DNA from: Hydrangea macrophylla
Taxonomy: Eukaryota > Streptophyta > Magnoliopsida > Cornales > Hydrangeaceae
Assembly (NCBI GenBank): GCA_033977485.1
Contig: CM066984.1
Location: forward strand, 26,805,001 to 26,869,000
DNA: 64,000 nucleotides
Direction: 5' to 3'
Of this stretch, positions 21,676-33,416 are shown piece by piece (within the stretch, counting starts at the first letter, position 1; each line of letters opens with the position of its first letter). The notes under the pieces were generated by a model, which was not told the DNA's origin, did not search any database, and worked only from the letters and a program-made list of their open reading frames with translations. Position numbers and translations under genes: made by a program.

Positions 21676-24481
21676 TGTAGACACCCAATTTTGACCACAA
21701 TGATAGGATTTAGCGTGGACAACGTCTTGGAGGATTCGATGATGAAAAGTACCCGATGGAAGGTACTAGATTCCACACAATCAAAAGATAAAACATCAAA
21801 AAAAGACTTCAAGCTCAGAAAAGTCCTTTTCCATGCATAAATCCCAGTTTTGTCAAAATCATCTCTCACAATTCATATTCACTCAGGATTATATGAACAT
21901 AAAGTGTTCTAAACACAGTATTCTAGGTATCCAGAGATTCAATTTTAAAGAAAAACTCAAAATCAATGCGCATTGGAAAGCAATTTTGGAAAAGAAGTCG
22001 TTTGATTTCAAAAAGACGACGAAAGTTCTGGAGGACTTCCGAACTTTAATCGGACTTCAATTCTCATTTCAAATCCCCCTACAATATTTTTATACTAAAA
22101 TTCAACTTGACAGCTTTCCAATGGTATGTAAATAGATGATTTCGAACACCAATTAGCATTTTTATAAAAATCTGGAAAAGCAGTGAACGTAATATTTAAA
22201 ACAGGGCTTAAAGGCAACAAGGGGACCAAGAAAATGAGATGGCAGGTCCCACTTATGGGGTGGCATTGCCCCCTTAACTACTACCTATATACGGTGTCTT
22301 TAATTGAGCTTTTTGAGTTCCAAACCCTTTTAGAGGCTTCCCACTACGAGGAAATTGTCTAGAAACTACGTTTAGGCACTAAAATGGCCATTTTAACCCT
22401 TTTTCTGATCTCTAAAATTTCTATTTTAACCTTGAAACTTAAGAGTTATGTCTTCAAAACTCTATATATAAATTCCATGCATCTCATATGAGATCATGTT
22501 GAATCATCTTGGAAGATCCTTAAGCACACTTTGAATATACTTGAAGATACAATCACATATACTTTCAATTTGAGAGATTTCTAGAGACAGAATTATGAAT
22601 TGAAGTTTTAAAAATTAATCTTAGGCTAATTAGATCACAATTTGACATCAATTGCCTCCCTTAAATTCCACCATGGATGATTGCTTGAAGAACTTGAAGA
22701 CACTTAAAGAAGATCCTTCAAATCAACTTTGATTGAATAATTGAGAACCCTCCAAGAGGTAGACATCACAATTCATCTCTAATTCCTATTTTTATATATA
22801 AATCTATAAGGTTTGGATCTAGTTTAGTTTTATTTTTATGATAATACTCATCTTCTCCTTATCTTGTTCTTCACACACTCACATAGCCAAATCCAAGTCC
22901 TCTTTCATTTTGTTGATAATTCATAATTAGAGATTGATTTTCACTTTGATTTTTAATTTTGATTTCATTCTTCTATTTTAGTTTAGATCTATGCATACAT
23001 GATTATATATATATATGTATCTATTTTGAATTCTATGATGGTTTGGAAGAATTATCTATGAGAAGGATGATTTCTATGTTCATACCTTTCTCTTAATCAT
23101 TCCTATTACTTAGAATTCCTATTGAATTTCATCTCTAAGAGAATAGTTGTAAGTCCCTTTGATCCATGATCTAAAGTTCTTCATAGAACTTGAGAGATAA
23201 ATTGATTGGAAATTATGATAATTAAGTTGATCCATGAGTTTGATCTCTCCTAATGAACCCAAATCATCACCTAAGAAGTTTCTCTCACTTAAATATGAAC
23301 CAGTCAAAATTCAACAAAATAGATTACATTTGTCCATAAGATTTGGTCCATCAAAACCTATCATTTGATGGATTTCAAATTTTCTACGTAAACTTTGATG
23401 AATTAGCTTTCATTTGATCCATTTTGAGAATCATTAGCATCCATGTGCTATTTTTAGAAATTGTTGAGAAATCAATTGACAAATTTGAACATAGTCTCTT
23501 TGTATTTGAATTTGAAAAACTCTATGATAGTTATCGATGATCCACTTTTTAGAATGATTCCTAACTCATGTATCTATATGCCGATGCAAAATCGTGAGCA
23601 TACAATCGAGTTAAGATCATTTTCTAAGCGTTTGAAGTTGATACAACTATTCTAGAATTTTCTAAGTTTAACTACAATCATGATTATGTATACAAAATGG
23701 TCATACCTTGATCACTCAATAATAATTGATGAATAAAACTTGGTTTAGAAGTCATCTAGGATAAATGGATGAGAGATGAAAAGCTTAGATCAACTTGATT
23801 AACATGATTCATGAAATGCTATTATGTTTTGCATTCCTTTGTCAAATGATACCAAATTTCCATAATAACAGAGTCTGGTTAAAACAATTTTTCTAAGACC
23901 TTAAGTTCATGAAATGTTCATGGGATTATTTTTTTCAAAAACTACAATGAAATAGCTTTCATTTGACACCAAATAAAGCTTCATGTGATTTTAGTAGAAT
24001 TAATTATGATTTTTACAAGAACAGTGGACAGTCCTGCTCCACTGTTCCCAAAACTCTTATTTCTCAAAGTTCAAAAATGCTAATGAGGCTTTACTTTTTG
24101 GAGAAGTTCCCTAAGACATGTATCTAACTTTTTTGTAAAAGGGATTTAGCCTAGCTCTTTTTTAAGACCACTTTTGATAGGATTCATTAGAGGTTGCTGA
24201 ATCTGGAAATTTGATTGATGACATCTTCCTCTAGTTTTTTATGCATATCATTTGTTTGCTTGTATTTTTGCAATGCTTGGGTGTTCCTTGGTGTCATAGT
24301 GCAGAGAATCAAATGCCATGGATTCGGACTTTGATTTGTGGGCTTGCCTCATCTACATGTGGCTTAGTGGCCATGAATTGTGTACTATCTCTATCCTTTC
24401 TCTTAAAATATTTCTAGGTTTACAACTTTGTTTTCAATGACACAATTCCTTTAGCATTGTCACCGTTTATATGCTTATATG
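21676..24481 (+). mobile_element. Tat-type LTR, left part, split by the Tekay element
   Basis: Begins TGTAGACACCCAATTTTGAC, like the T1 LTR start. TATA box tctatatata at 22461-22470. A GC-richer block with dyads (ggtccc, ggggtggcattgcccc) at 22225-22280 lies about 200 bases upstream of it, as in T1. No coding region; the small ORFs are chance. The sequence resumes after the Tekay element at 34742. I see no PBS or PPT next to it, so solo or truncated. Confidence 0.55.
24477..24481 (+). repeat. Target-site duplication of the Tekay element, left
   Basis: atatg directly before the LTR. The partner atatg is at 34737-34741, beyond the hAT-like insertion. Confidence 0.8.
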
Positions 24482-25766
24482 TGTCACACCCGTTTCAGAA
24501 TTTGCATACTTTTAAAATAAGACAGAGTGGTAACACGTGGAAATATTAATGTTATTAATATTGACTTGAGGTTGACTGTGAGTCAACAGTGAGGTGTCAA
24601 GGAGGACACAGAAACATGGCACTTCATGGTGCATTGGCATGGTTAAATGACATTTACATTATTTAAATGGTATTTGAAATATCTGGTATTTCGTGAATAG
24701 TGAATTTTACCTGTGTAGTATAATTTCTGGTAATCTCGATACTGTTAGATATCATTTTGAGAACTGTGGTGAGAACGTGAGTGACACATTAAATAAAAAG
24801 GTAGGTTGGGAGAGATTCCACTTAATTTAGTTTTCGGACGTAAATTTTGGATCCAAACGAGACTTAGTCGAAAACTTTTGAAATTTATAATTTTCACTCG
24901 TAAAGGCATAAAATGGACATAGGTGAAGTTTCAGGAAATTATTTGATGGTTGAGAAACTTGCGGGGAGGTAAACACGATTTCTGAGAAGATTTTCTATAA
25001 ATAATGGAGGATAAGATTTTATTTCTCCAAAAGTTGGAAAATATCTAGAGAAAGGAGATTAGTTCCTAAGATCTTGATGATGATAAACAGCGAGCGTTCG
25101 TCCTTCAGTTTTTCACCAAATTCAAGATTTGAACTCGTGGAGGTAAGACCTATGTTTTGATACTATTTAGGCCATATTTGGCTAATTTTTATAAAGAGCT
25201 AATTTCTAGGAATTTGGGAAAAATAAGTATAAACTTGTAGGAATCGTCTCAAATTCAAAATCCGACGATTAATTAGCCTCCTAGTCGATCCTTCAAAGTT
25301 TGGGAGAAATCGCACGAGGTATGAAGTTCTAACTTGTGAAATATAGAGAAATACATGTTTTATATTTCGACGACGAAATTGAGATCCGGACAAAGTCCAT
25401 GTGTTAATTGTAGGCCCGTTAATTATGCAAGCGCTAAATTATGAAAAGCATGTCTAAATTTATGCGAGCACGTTGAGTTGTCTATGTGGGTCAAAGAGGG
25501 GTCTTATACAAATACATGTCGGTGTAAGCTTCTCGATGTTTGAGAATTTTAGTAGCGATGACTACTGTGCATGGTTTAAGGCTTGGACTTGCCAGGGCAC
25601 TTGGGGGATGTAATGGTTGTAGTTTTGGACTAGCCATTGACATCGCGGTTTAAGGCTTGGACTTGCCGCTACCGGATGAAGGCGTATTTTTCTCCCTAGC
25701 AACTATTTATGTGATTTATGAGATTAAAGCATGTTTTGTCATATATTGCATATGTTAGGCTTGTAT

Positions 25767-25802
25767 GCTCAGCATATAGCTGAGCAGTGGAGATTTACTC
25801 CA
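25767..25802 (+). other. Double hairpin in Tekay 5' LTR
   Basis: GCTCAGC-ATATA-GCTGAGC followed two bases later by TGGAG-ATTTA-CTCCA, both perfect. The 3' LTR has the same pair at 32666-32701. Confidence 0.65.
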
Positions 25803-26077
25803 TTGCAGGTAAGAAGAAAGACAAGAACAAGCGTGAGGAGTAAGGTCGAGAATTGTCGGGGATCATACTTTTGTTTTAAATCCTAAACTTGTAGTAAGGA
25901 TTTGGAAATTTTAAAATACGTTGTAATAGAATCTTGGGAGTTAGTTAGTGGTACTGTATCTTGTATTGAATACCGTTATGATGTTTTAAATCGCTAATGT
26001 TTAGTTGTGGTTGTGTTGGTGTTGGATTCGGAGAGCTTGAATTATGTTATAATGTGCAGAGCTGCCCAGTAGGGGAG

Positions 26078-26330
26078 CAGTCGACTGGACCCTGGATCAG
26101 TCGACTGGATCCCGTGGGGTTTAGACACTGAAAGTGAATAGTATTAGAAGCAGTCAACTAGAGCCAACATCAGTCGACTGGACACTATGCTATTTTAGCT
26201 ACTGATCGAAATAGTGACCAATTCAGTCGACTAGGTTCCCTGATCAGTCGACTGGGCACCTGATGAGAAATGTGGGTTTTGGTTTCTACTAGTCACAGTC
26301 GACTGGACCCTATAACAGTCGGCTGGACCT
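26078..26330 (+). repeat. Paired-palindrome array in Tekay 5' LTR
   Basis: Eight CAGTCGACTG-like words starting at 26078, 26098, 26151, 26171, 26224, 26245, 26296 and 26316. One copy has decayed to cagtcaact and one to cagtcggct. They form four pairs 20-21 bases apart, with pairs 72-73 bases apart. Confidence 0.85.
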
Positions 26331-26511
26331 CTATTTTCAAAGCTGATTTCCTTGGACAGGTTTCAATTGAACAAAACTTTTTATAACTCTGATTTTAATG
26401 GATTTAAATAATGTTTTCCGCTGCTATTTGACTTTAACGAAACTGGATAAGCCTTGATGGCGTGCCACATGTCCTATTTCTGTGCGTAGTGGGATGGGCC
26501 GTGACATTTAG

Positions 26512-26523
26512 TTGTATCAGAGC
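26512..26523 (+). other. Primer binding site of the Tekay element
   Basis: ttgtatcagagc, one base away from the usual tggtatcagagc complementary to initiator tRNA-Met, five bases after the LTR end. Confidence 0.8.
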
Positions 26524-26710
26524 TATAGATAACAAAACTTTGGGAATGTTCAATGACGAGTGGAGTGTTGAGTAATTTAACACATGTTCTAGATTATATC
26601 CATACATATTAGAGATGTTTGATGCATATGTATGTTGTTTTACATACATGCTTTTGTTATTGTTGTACATGCATAGTGTTTATACATTGAGAACTACAGG
26701 GATTGTAATC

Positions 26711-28225
26711 ATGAGTGACGAAGAGTGAGATCTATCGCCACACACTCGACGTATGAATGAAATGGCAGAAATGATGGGGAATATGGGAGAAATGATGCGG
26801 AATACAACAGAGCGATTGCCTCCAACGTCTCCCTTGGAGCCAGACCCGATAATCGTGGTGCCAACGCCTGAGAATAAGGGTATGAGATCAATATCTGAAC
26901 TATTTGCCAGGAAGAAACCGACAGAGTTTCATGGGACTTCTGACACAATGCTAGTAGAGCACTGGGTGATGGATATGGAACAAATTTTTTGATCTATTTC
27001 GACGATTGACCGGGAAAAGATAGAGAATGCAAGTGATGTATTAAGAGTTGAAGCTCAGAATTGGTGGGTAAATGTCTTGGATCAAGAGGCACCGATAACG
27101 TGGGAAGGATTTAAAGCAGAGTTTAATCGCCGATTCTTCCCAAGGGCTGCTCTCAATGCAAAGAAGAGAGAGTTTGATAACTTGAAGCAGGGAGATATGA
27201 CTGTAACCGAATATACTTCCAAGTACAAAGCTTTGTTAAGATTTGGAAAAGGTTCCGTGCCAGAGGAGGAAGATAGGGCAAGGAAATTCGAAGAGGGTTT
27301 AAGGGAAAATATTCTCCTAAGGGTGGAAACCTACGAACATTCGACTGTGGCAGCAGTACAACAAACGGCGCTAGTGGTCGAGAGTGGAATGGAAAGGTTG
27401 AGGCAGAATCAGCACGGTAAACGAAGCAATGAGAGTGGGGATAGGAACCAAGGCGGATCTTTTAAGAGGCCGCTTCAAAGAGGCTCTGGTTCTAGTTTCA
27501 GTGATTTCAGGAGAATGCCAAGTAACATACCGTTGTGTTCACTTTGCAACCGACCATACTCAGGTTGATGTTTCATGACCAAACCCTAGAACAGGAACCA
27601 AGGCGGGGGTAGTACTAATTCAACACTCGATATGAGAGGCAAGTGTTATGACTGTTGAGTATTTGAGCACCAAGCTAAGGATTGCCCGAGGAAGCATCCT
27701 CAGCAAGGAGCTAGTTCTATGGCTTCCAGTGCGTTGAAGCCTAGACAATCCAATGATGGGGGATAAAGGACTGGACAACGTCAAAGAAGAGCATATCAGA
27801 TGAATCCAGGAGATATGACTACTTCAGAGACAGTAGTCTTAGGTATGGTACTTGTATGTTCACACTTAGCACGCATACTTATCGACTCGGGATCTACGCA
27901 TTTATTTGTATCGCATGCTTTTGTTGAACATTTGAATGTTAAATCGGCACCGTTATGATATGAATTGTCTATTGATGTGCCACTTAGTAAATCAATAATG
28001 ACGTCTACTATGTATAAGGACTGTGAGATCAAACTAGGCGAGAAGTTGATGACCGTAGACCTTATACCGATTGTGGTGAACCATTTCGATGTGATACTGG
28101 GAATGGATTGGTTAGCTCTTAACCAAGCCACAATAGACTGTGATAGAAAGAGGTTAATTTTTTATCACCGGTATATGGGAAGTTTTGTTTCTAAAGGAGT
28201 GGGGTTATACCGCCGCCGTATTTGA
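26711..28225 (+). pseudogene. Gag and protease of the Tekay element, broken
   Basis: One frame runs from ATG 26711 to 28225 with seven in-frame stops (26726, 26990, 27566, 27587 and three further on). The capsid part has FARKKPTEFHGTSD, ITWEGFKAEFNRRFFP and MTVTEYTSKYKALLRFGK, as in plant chromoviruses. The zinc knuckle CYDC-stop-VFEHQAKDC keeps the C-x2-C-x4-H-x4-C spacing but has a stop inside. The protease follows with active site ILIDSGSTHLFVS (Asp-Ser-Gly at 27884-27892) and VILGMDWL near 28093. A frame change after 28220 leads into the protease-RT linker (VREYSDVF). Confidence 0.88.
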
Positions 28226-31162
28226 TTTCAGCTATCCAAGCGGGAAAGTTATTGAAAAAGGGATGTCAAGGATTCCTATGTTCAGTGACTGATGTCTCAG
28301 CGACTGAATTGAAAGTAGAAGACATTCTTATAGTACGAGAATATTCAGATGTATTTCTTGATGACCCACCAGATGTTCTTATTGAGAGAGAGAGGTTGAG
28401 TTCACTATTGAGGTTATGCCAGACTCAAGACCCGTATTAAAGGCACCGTATAGAATGGCACCCATAGAATTGAAGGAGCTAAAAATCCAACTACAAGAGC
28501 TACTTGACAAGGGTTTCATTCGACCAAGTATTTTGCCGTGGGGAGCTCCAGTGTTGTTCATAAAGAAGAAAGATGGTTCAATGCGTATGTGCGTCGACTA
28601 CCAAGAGTTGAACAAGCTGACAATTAAGAACAAGTATCTACTGTCGAGAGTTGATGATCTATTTGATCAACTTCGTGGGGCACAAGTATTTTCAAAGATA
28701 GATTTGAGATCAGGTTACCATCAGTTAAAAGTGAAGGCCGAAGACGTCGAGAAAACTGCTTTCAGAACGCGCTACGGACATCATGAGTTCTTAGTCATGC
28801 CATTTGGAGTTACAAATGCACCAGCCGCGTTCATGGATCTTATGAACCGAGTCTTTAATGACTATCTTGATGACTTTGTGATAGTGTTCATCGACGATAT
28901 TCTTATCTATTCACCGAGTGAGATAGAACACGAGAACCACTTGAGGTTGATACTTCAGAGATTGTGAGAGAAACAACTATTTGGAAAATTCAAGAAATGT
29001 GAATTTTGGTTACCTAGTATTACTTTTCTTGGCCACGTGATTGACAAGAATGGAGTTTCAATTGATCCTCACAAGGCAGAAGCTGTATCAAATTGGCAAA
29101 GAATGACATCTGTACCTGAAATTCGAAGTTTCTTGGGATTAGCAGGATATTACTGCCGTTTTATTGAGCACTTCTCAAAGATTTCTTTACCTATGACCAA
29201 GTTGATGAGGAAAGGGATTACCTTTGAATGGAGTTAAGAATGCGAAGACAGTTTTCAGGAGTTGAAGTCAAGGTTGACAGGGGCACCTATTCTGACAATA
29301 CCATCCAAAACCGAAGGATTTGTAATCTATAGTGACACTTCGCATCAAGGTTTGGGATGTGTGCTTATGCAAGGTGGCAAGGTGATTACTTACACTTCTA
29401 GATAGCTAAAGACACACGAGGTAAATTATCCGACTCATGATCTTGAATTGGCCGCAATAATTTATGCTTTGAAAATTTGGAGACATTACTTGTACGGGGA
29501 GAAGTGTGAGATATTCACAGACCACAAGAGTTTGAAATACATTTTCACCCAATGGGATTTAAATATGAGATATAGAAGATGGTTAGAATTGATGAAGGAT
29601 TACGATCTTTCGATAGAGTATCACCCGAGAAAGGCTAATGTGGTGGCCGACGCCCTAAGCCAGAAAACGACAAGGAACTTAGCCGATGAACTAACTCAAC
29701 AAAAAGAATTGGTAAAGGAGATGGAACGATTAGAATTGGATGTAATTCCAAAGACTAGTGGTGGTTTAATGATGGCGATCATAGCACACTCAGATATTAT
29801 TGATGAGATCAAGAAATAGCAGTTTAACGATGTCTACTTATGCAAAATGAGAGACGAGATACCTTTGGGAAAGCGACTTGATTTTGTATTAGAACAAGGA
29901 ACGTTAAAACTGGAAAATTGATTATGTGTACCGAATGTGAAAGCCTTAAAAGAGTGGATTCTAGAAGAATCACATAGTACTCGATATTCAGTACATCCGG
30001 GAAGCAACAAAATGTATCAAAACTTGAGAGAAAACTTCTAGTGGAAGGGTATGAAGCGTGAAGTCGCTAAGTTTGTATCTGAATGTTCGACATGTCAACA
30101 GATCAAAGCGGAGAGACAAGTACCTATGGGATTATTACAACCATTACCAGTGTCAGAATGGAAATGGGATGAGATTATAATGGACTTTGTTTCGGGATTT
30201 CCACAATCATTCAATAAGAATGATAAGATTTGTGTAATAGTTGACCGACTAACCAAGTCAGCTTATTTTCTACCGATCCAGATGACTAAACCGTCCAAGT
30301 TAGCAGAATTGTAGGTGAGAGAGATTGTAAGACTACAAGGGGTACCAGCCGTGATCATATTGGACCGTGATAGTAGTTTCACATCGACATTTTGGCAAAG
30401 TCTACAGATAGCTATGGGTACGAAGTTGAGTTTCAATACTGCATTTCATCCTCAGACCGATGGACAGTCGGAGCATATGATTCAGACATTAGAAGATATG
30501 TTACGATTGTGTGTATTAGATTTTGGGGGTGATTGGGAGAAACACCTACCATTGATTGAATTTCAATATAACAACGTGTTTAAGTCAAGTATTGGTATGG
30601 CACCATATGAAGCTTTGTATGGGCGTAAATGTCGATCGTCGGTTTGTTGGACCGAGGTTGGAGAAAGGAAGTTACTAGGACCTGAGTTAATACAGGTGAC
30701 TACTGAAAAGGTAAAGTTGATTCAGGGGCGACTAAAGGTAGCTCAGAGCCGTTATAAGAGCTATGCGGACTCTAAACGACGATCGATGAATTTTAAAGTT
30801 GGAGATTTCGTATACTTGCGAGCATCGCCTTCGAAAGGCATTGTACGATTTGGAAAGTGGGGAAAGCTCAATCTGAGATTCATAGGACCTTTTGAGATCC
30901 TAGAGAGGGTAGGTCCAGTAGCTCACCGATTGGCATTGTTGTCAGAATTGGAACATGTACACAATGTATTTCACGTATCAATGTTGAGACGATGTATGAC
31001 AGATGCGAATAAGATCATAGTGCCTGAAACATTGCAAATTCAGGGAGACTTGACTTACGTTGAACAACAGGTAGATATTCCAGATCGAAAGGAACAAGTC
31101 TTGAGAACTAAACGATTCCGATGGTGAACGTATTATGGTGTAGTCACACTGTTGAAGAGGCT
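28226..31162 (+). pseudogene. RT, RNase H, integrase and chromodomain start of Tekay, broken
   Basis: After a linker in another frame, one frame holds from 28416 to 31127 with seven in-frame stops (28965, 29235, 29403, 29817, 29919, 30039, 30312). [45 protein letters not shown] and active site FIDD (about 28890). RNase H: YSDTSHQGLG, HDLELAA, FTDHKSL and VADALSQK. Integrase: zinc-binding H...H...C...C (SECSTCQQIK), MDFVSGFP, LDRDSSFTS and the GQSEHMIQTLEDM block. The C-terminal GPFEILERVGPVAHRL module and HNVFHVSMLRR follow, typical of chromoviruses. A frameshift at about 31120 puts the chromodomain tail in another frame. Confidence 0.9.
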
Positions 31163-31268
31163 ACGTTGAACAACAGGTAGAGATTCCAGATCGAAAGGAA
31201 CAAGTCTTGAGAACTAAACGATTCTGATGGTGAACGTATTATGGTGTAGTCACACTGTTGAAGAGGCT
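31057..31268 (+). repeat. 106-bp tandem duplication in the integrase C-terminus
   Basis: Bases 31057-31162 are repeated at 31163-31268 with only a few differences (for example tatattcc against tagagattcc and attccg against attctg). 106 is not a multiple of three, so the second copy is out of frame with the first. The chromodomain tail, with WCSHTVEEATWE in the alternative frame, follows. Confidence 0.85.
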
Positions 31269-31353
31269 ACGTGGGAAAATGAGGAAGACATGAGGAAAGA
31301 GTATCCGTACCTGTTCGACGTATGAGGTATAAGTTTGGGGACAAACTTCCGTT

Positions 31354-31367
31354 TTGGAGAGGAGAGT
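31354..31367 (+). other. Polypurine tract of the Tekay element
   Basis: ttggagaggagagt directly before the TGTCACACC start of the 3' LTR. Confidence 0.75.
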
Positions 31368-33416
31368 TGTCACACCCGTTCCAGAATTTGAATACTTTTA
31401 AAATAAGATAGAGTGGTAACACGTGGAAATATTAATGTTATTAATATTGACTTGAGGTTGACTGTGAGTCAACAGTGAGGTGTCAGGGAGGACACAGAAA
31501 CATGGCACTTCATGTTGCATTGGCATGGTTAAAATGACATTTACATGATTGAAATGGTATTTGAAATATCTGATATTTCCTGAATAGTGAATTATACCTG
31601 TGTAGTATAATTTCTGGTAATCTCGAGACTGTTAGATATCATTTTGAGAACTGTGGTGAGAACGTGAGTGACACGTTAAATAAAAAGGTAGGTTGTGTAG
31701 AGATTCCACTTAATTTAGTTTTCGGACGTAAATTTTGGATCTAAACGAGACTTAGTCAAAAACTTTTGAAATTTATAATTTTCACTCGTAAAGGCATAAA
31801 ATGGACGCAGGTGAAGTTTCAGGAAATTATTAGATGGTTGAGAAACTTGCGGGGAGGTAAACACGATTTCTGAGAAGATTTTCTATAAATAGTGGAGAAT
31901 AAGATTTCATTTCTCCAAAAGTTGGAAAATATCTAGAGAGAGGAGAGAGAAAGGAGATTAGTTCCTACGATCTTGACGACGACAATAAGCGACCGTTCGT
32001 TCGTTAGTTTTTCACCAAAGTCAAGATTAGAACTCGTGGAGGTAAGACCTACGTTTTGATACTATTTAGGCCATGTTTGGCTAATTTTTATAAAAAGCTA
32101 ATTTCTAGGAATTTGGGAAAAACAGGTATAAACTTGTAGAATTCGTCTCAAATTCGAAATCCGACGATTAATTAGCCTCCTAGTCGATCCTTCAAAGTAT
32201 GGGAGAAATCGCACGAGGTATGAAGTTCTAACTTGTGAAATATAGAGAAATACATGTTTTATATTTCGACGACGAAATTAAGATCCGGGCAAAATCCATG
32301 TGTTAATTGTAGGCCCGTTAATTAGGCACGCGCTAAATTGTGAAAAGCATGTCTAAATTTATGCGAGCACGTTGAGTTGTCAATGTGGTTCAAAGGGGGG
32401 TTTTATACAAATTCATGCCGGAGTAAGATTCTCGATGTTTGAGAATTTTAGCAGCGATAGCTACTGTGCATGGTTTAAGGCTTGGACTTGCCAGGGCACT
32501 TGGGGGATGTAATGGTTGTAGGCTTGGACTAGCCATTGACATCGCGGTTTAAGGCTTGGACTTGCCGCTACCGGATGAAGGCGTATTTTTCTCCCTAGCG
32601 ACTATTTATGTGATTTATGATATTAAAGCATGTTTTGTCATATATTGCATATGTTAGGCTTGTACGCTCAGCACATAGCTGAGCAGTGGAGATTTACTCC
32701 ATTACAGGTAAGAAGAAAGACAAGAAGAAGCGTGAGGAGTGAGGTCGAGAATTGCCGGGGAAATTACTTTGTTCATACTTTTGTTTTAAATCCTAAACTT
32801 GTAGTAAGGATTTGGAAATTTTAAAATACGTTGTAATAGAATCTTGGGAGTTAGTTAGTGGTACTATATCTTGTATTGAATACCGTTATGATGTTTTAAA
32901 TCGCTAATGTTTAGTTGTGGTTGTGTTGGTGTTGGATTTGGAGAGCTTAACTTGTGTTATAATGTGCAGAGCTGCCCAGTAGGGGAGCAGTCGACTGGAC
33001 CCTGGATCAGTCGATTGGATCCAGTGGAGTTTAGACACTGAAAGTGAATAGTATTAGAAGCAGTCGACTGGACCCTACATCAGTCGACTAGACACTATAC
33101 TATTTTAGCTACTGATCGAAATAGTGACCAATTCAGTCGACTGGGTTCCCTGATCAGTCGACTGGGCACCTGATGAGAAATGTGGGTTTTGGTTTCTGCC
33201 AGGCACAGTCGACTGGACCCTACAACAGTCGACTGGACCTTTGTTTTCAAAGCTGTTTTCCTTGGACAGGTTTTAATTGAACAAAACTTTTTATAACTCT
33301 GATTTTAATGGATTTTAATAATGTTTTCCGCTGCTATTTGACTTTAATTGAACTGGATAAGCCTTGATGGCGTGCCACATGTCCTATTTCCGCGTGTAGC
33401 AGGATGGGTCGTGACA
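31368..33416 (+). repeat. 3' LTR of the Tekay element
   Basis: 2049 bases, collinear with the 5' LTR and ending GTGACA. It keeps the double hairpin (32666-32701) and all eight palindromes (32988-33240), better preserved than in the 5' copy. Confidence 0.92.
32988..33240 (+). repeat. Paired-palindrome array in Tekay 3' LTR
   Basis: CAGTCGACTG-like words start at 32988, 33008, 33061, 33081, 33134, 33155, 33206 and 33226. Spacing within pairs is 20, 20, 21 and 20 bases; pair starts are 73, 73 and 72 bases apart. Confidence 0.85.

Larger units (their letters stand above)
24482..26506 (+). repeat. 5' LTR of the Tekay element
   Basis: 2025 bases, TGTCAC...GTGACA ends. TATA-like ctataaataatgg near 24990. 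Three copies of a ggcttggacttgcc-like word (25581-25667). Double hairpin at 25767-25802. Paired-palindrome array at 26078-26330. No gene. Confidence 0.92.
24482..33416 (+). mobile_element. Full-length Tekay-type chromovirus, inactive
   Basis: Two LTRs (24482-26506 and 31368-33416), PBS, gag, protease, RT, RNase H, integrase, a chromodomain remnant and a PPT in canonical order, flanked by atatg duplications once the hAT-like insertion is removed. Over the first 275 bases of the two LTRs I count about eleven substitutions and one single-base indel, so roughly 4 percent difference. That suggests an insertion age in the range of a few million years or less under usual plant rates (inference). Internal stops and frameshifts make it non-autonomous now. 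Confidence 0.92.

Noticed and set aside
26265..26710. Possible tRNA-like sequence near the Tekay PBS
   Set aside because: Only the 12-base PBS complementarity is present; no cloverleaf arms.
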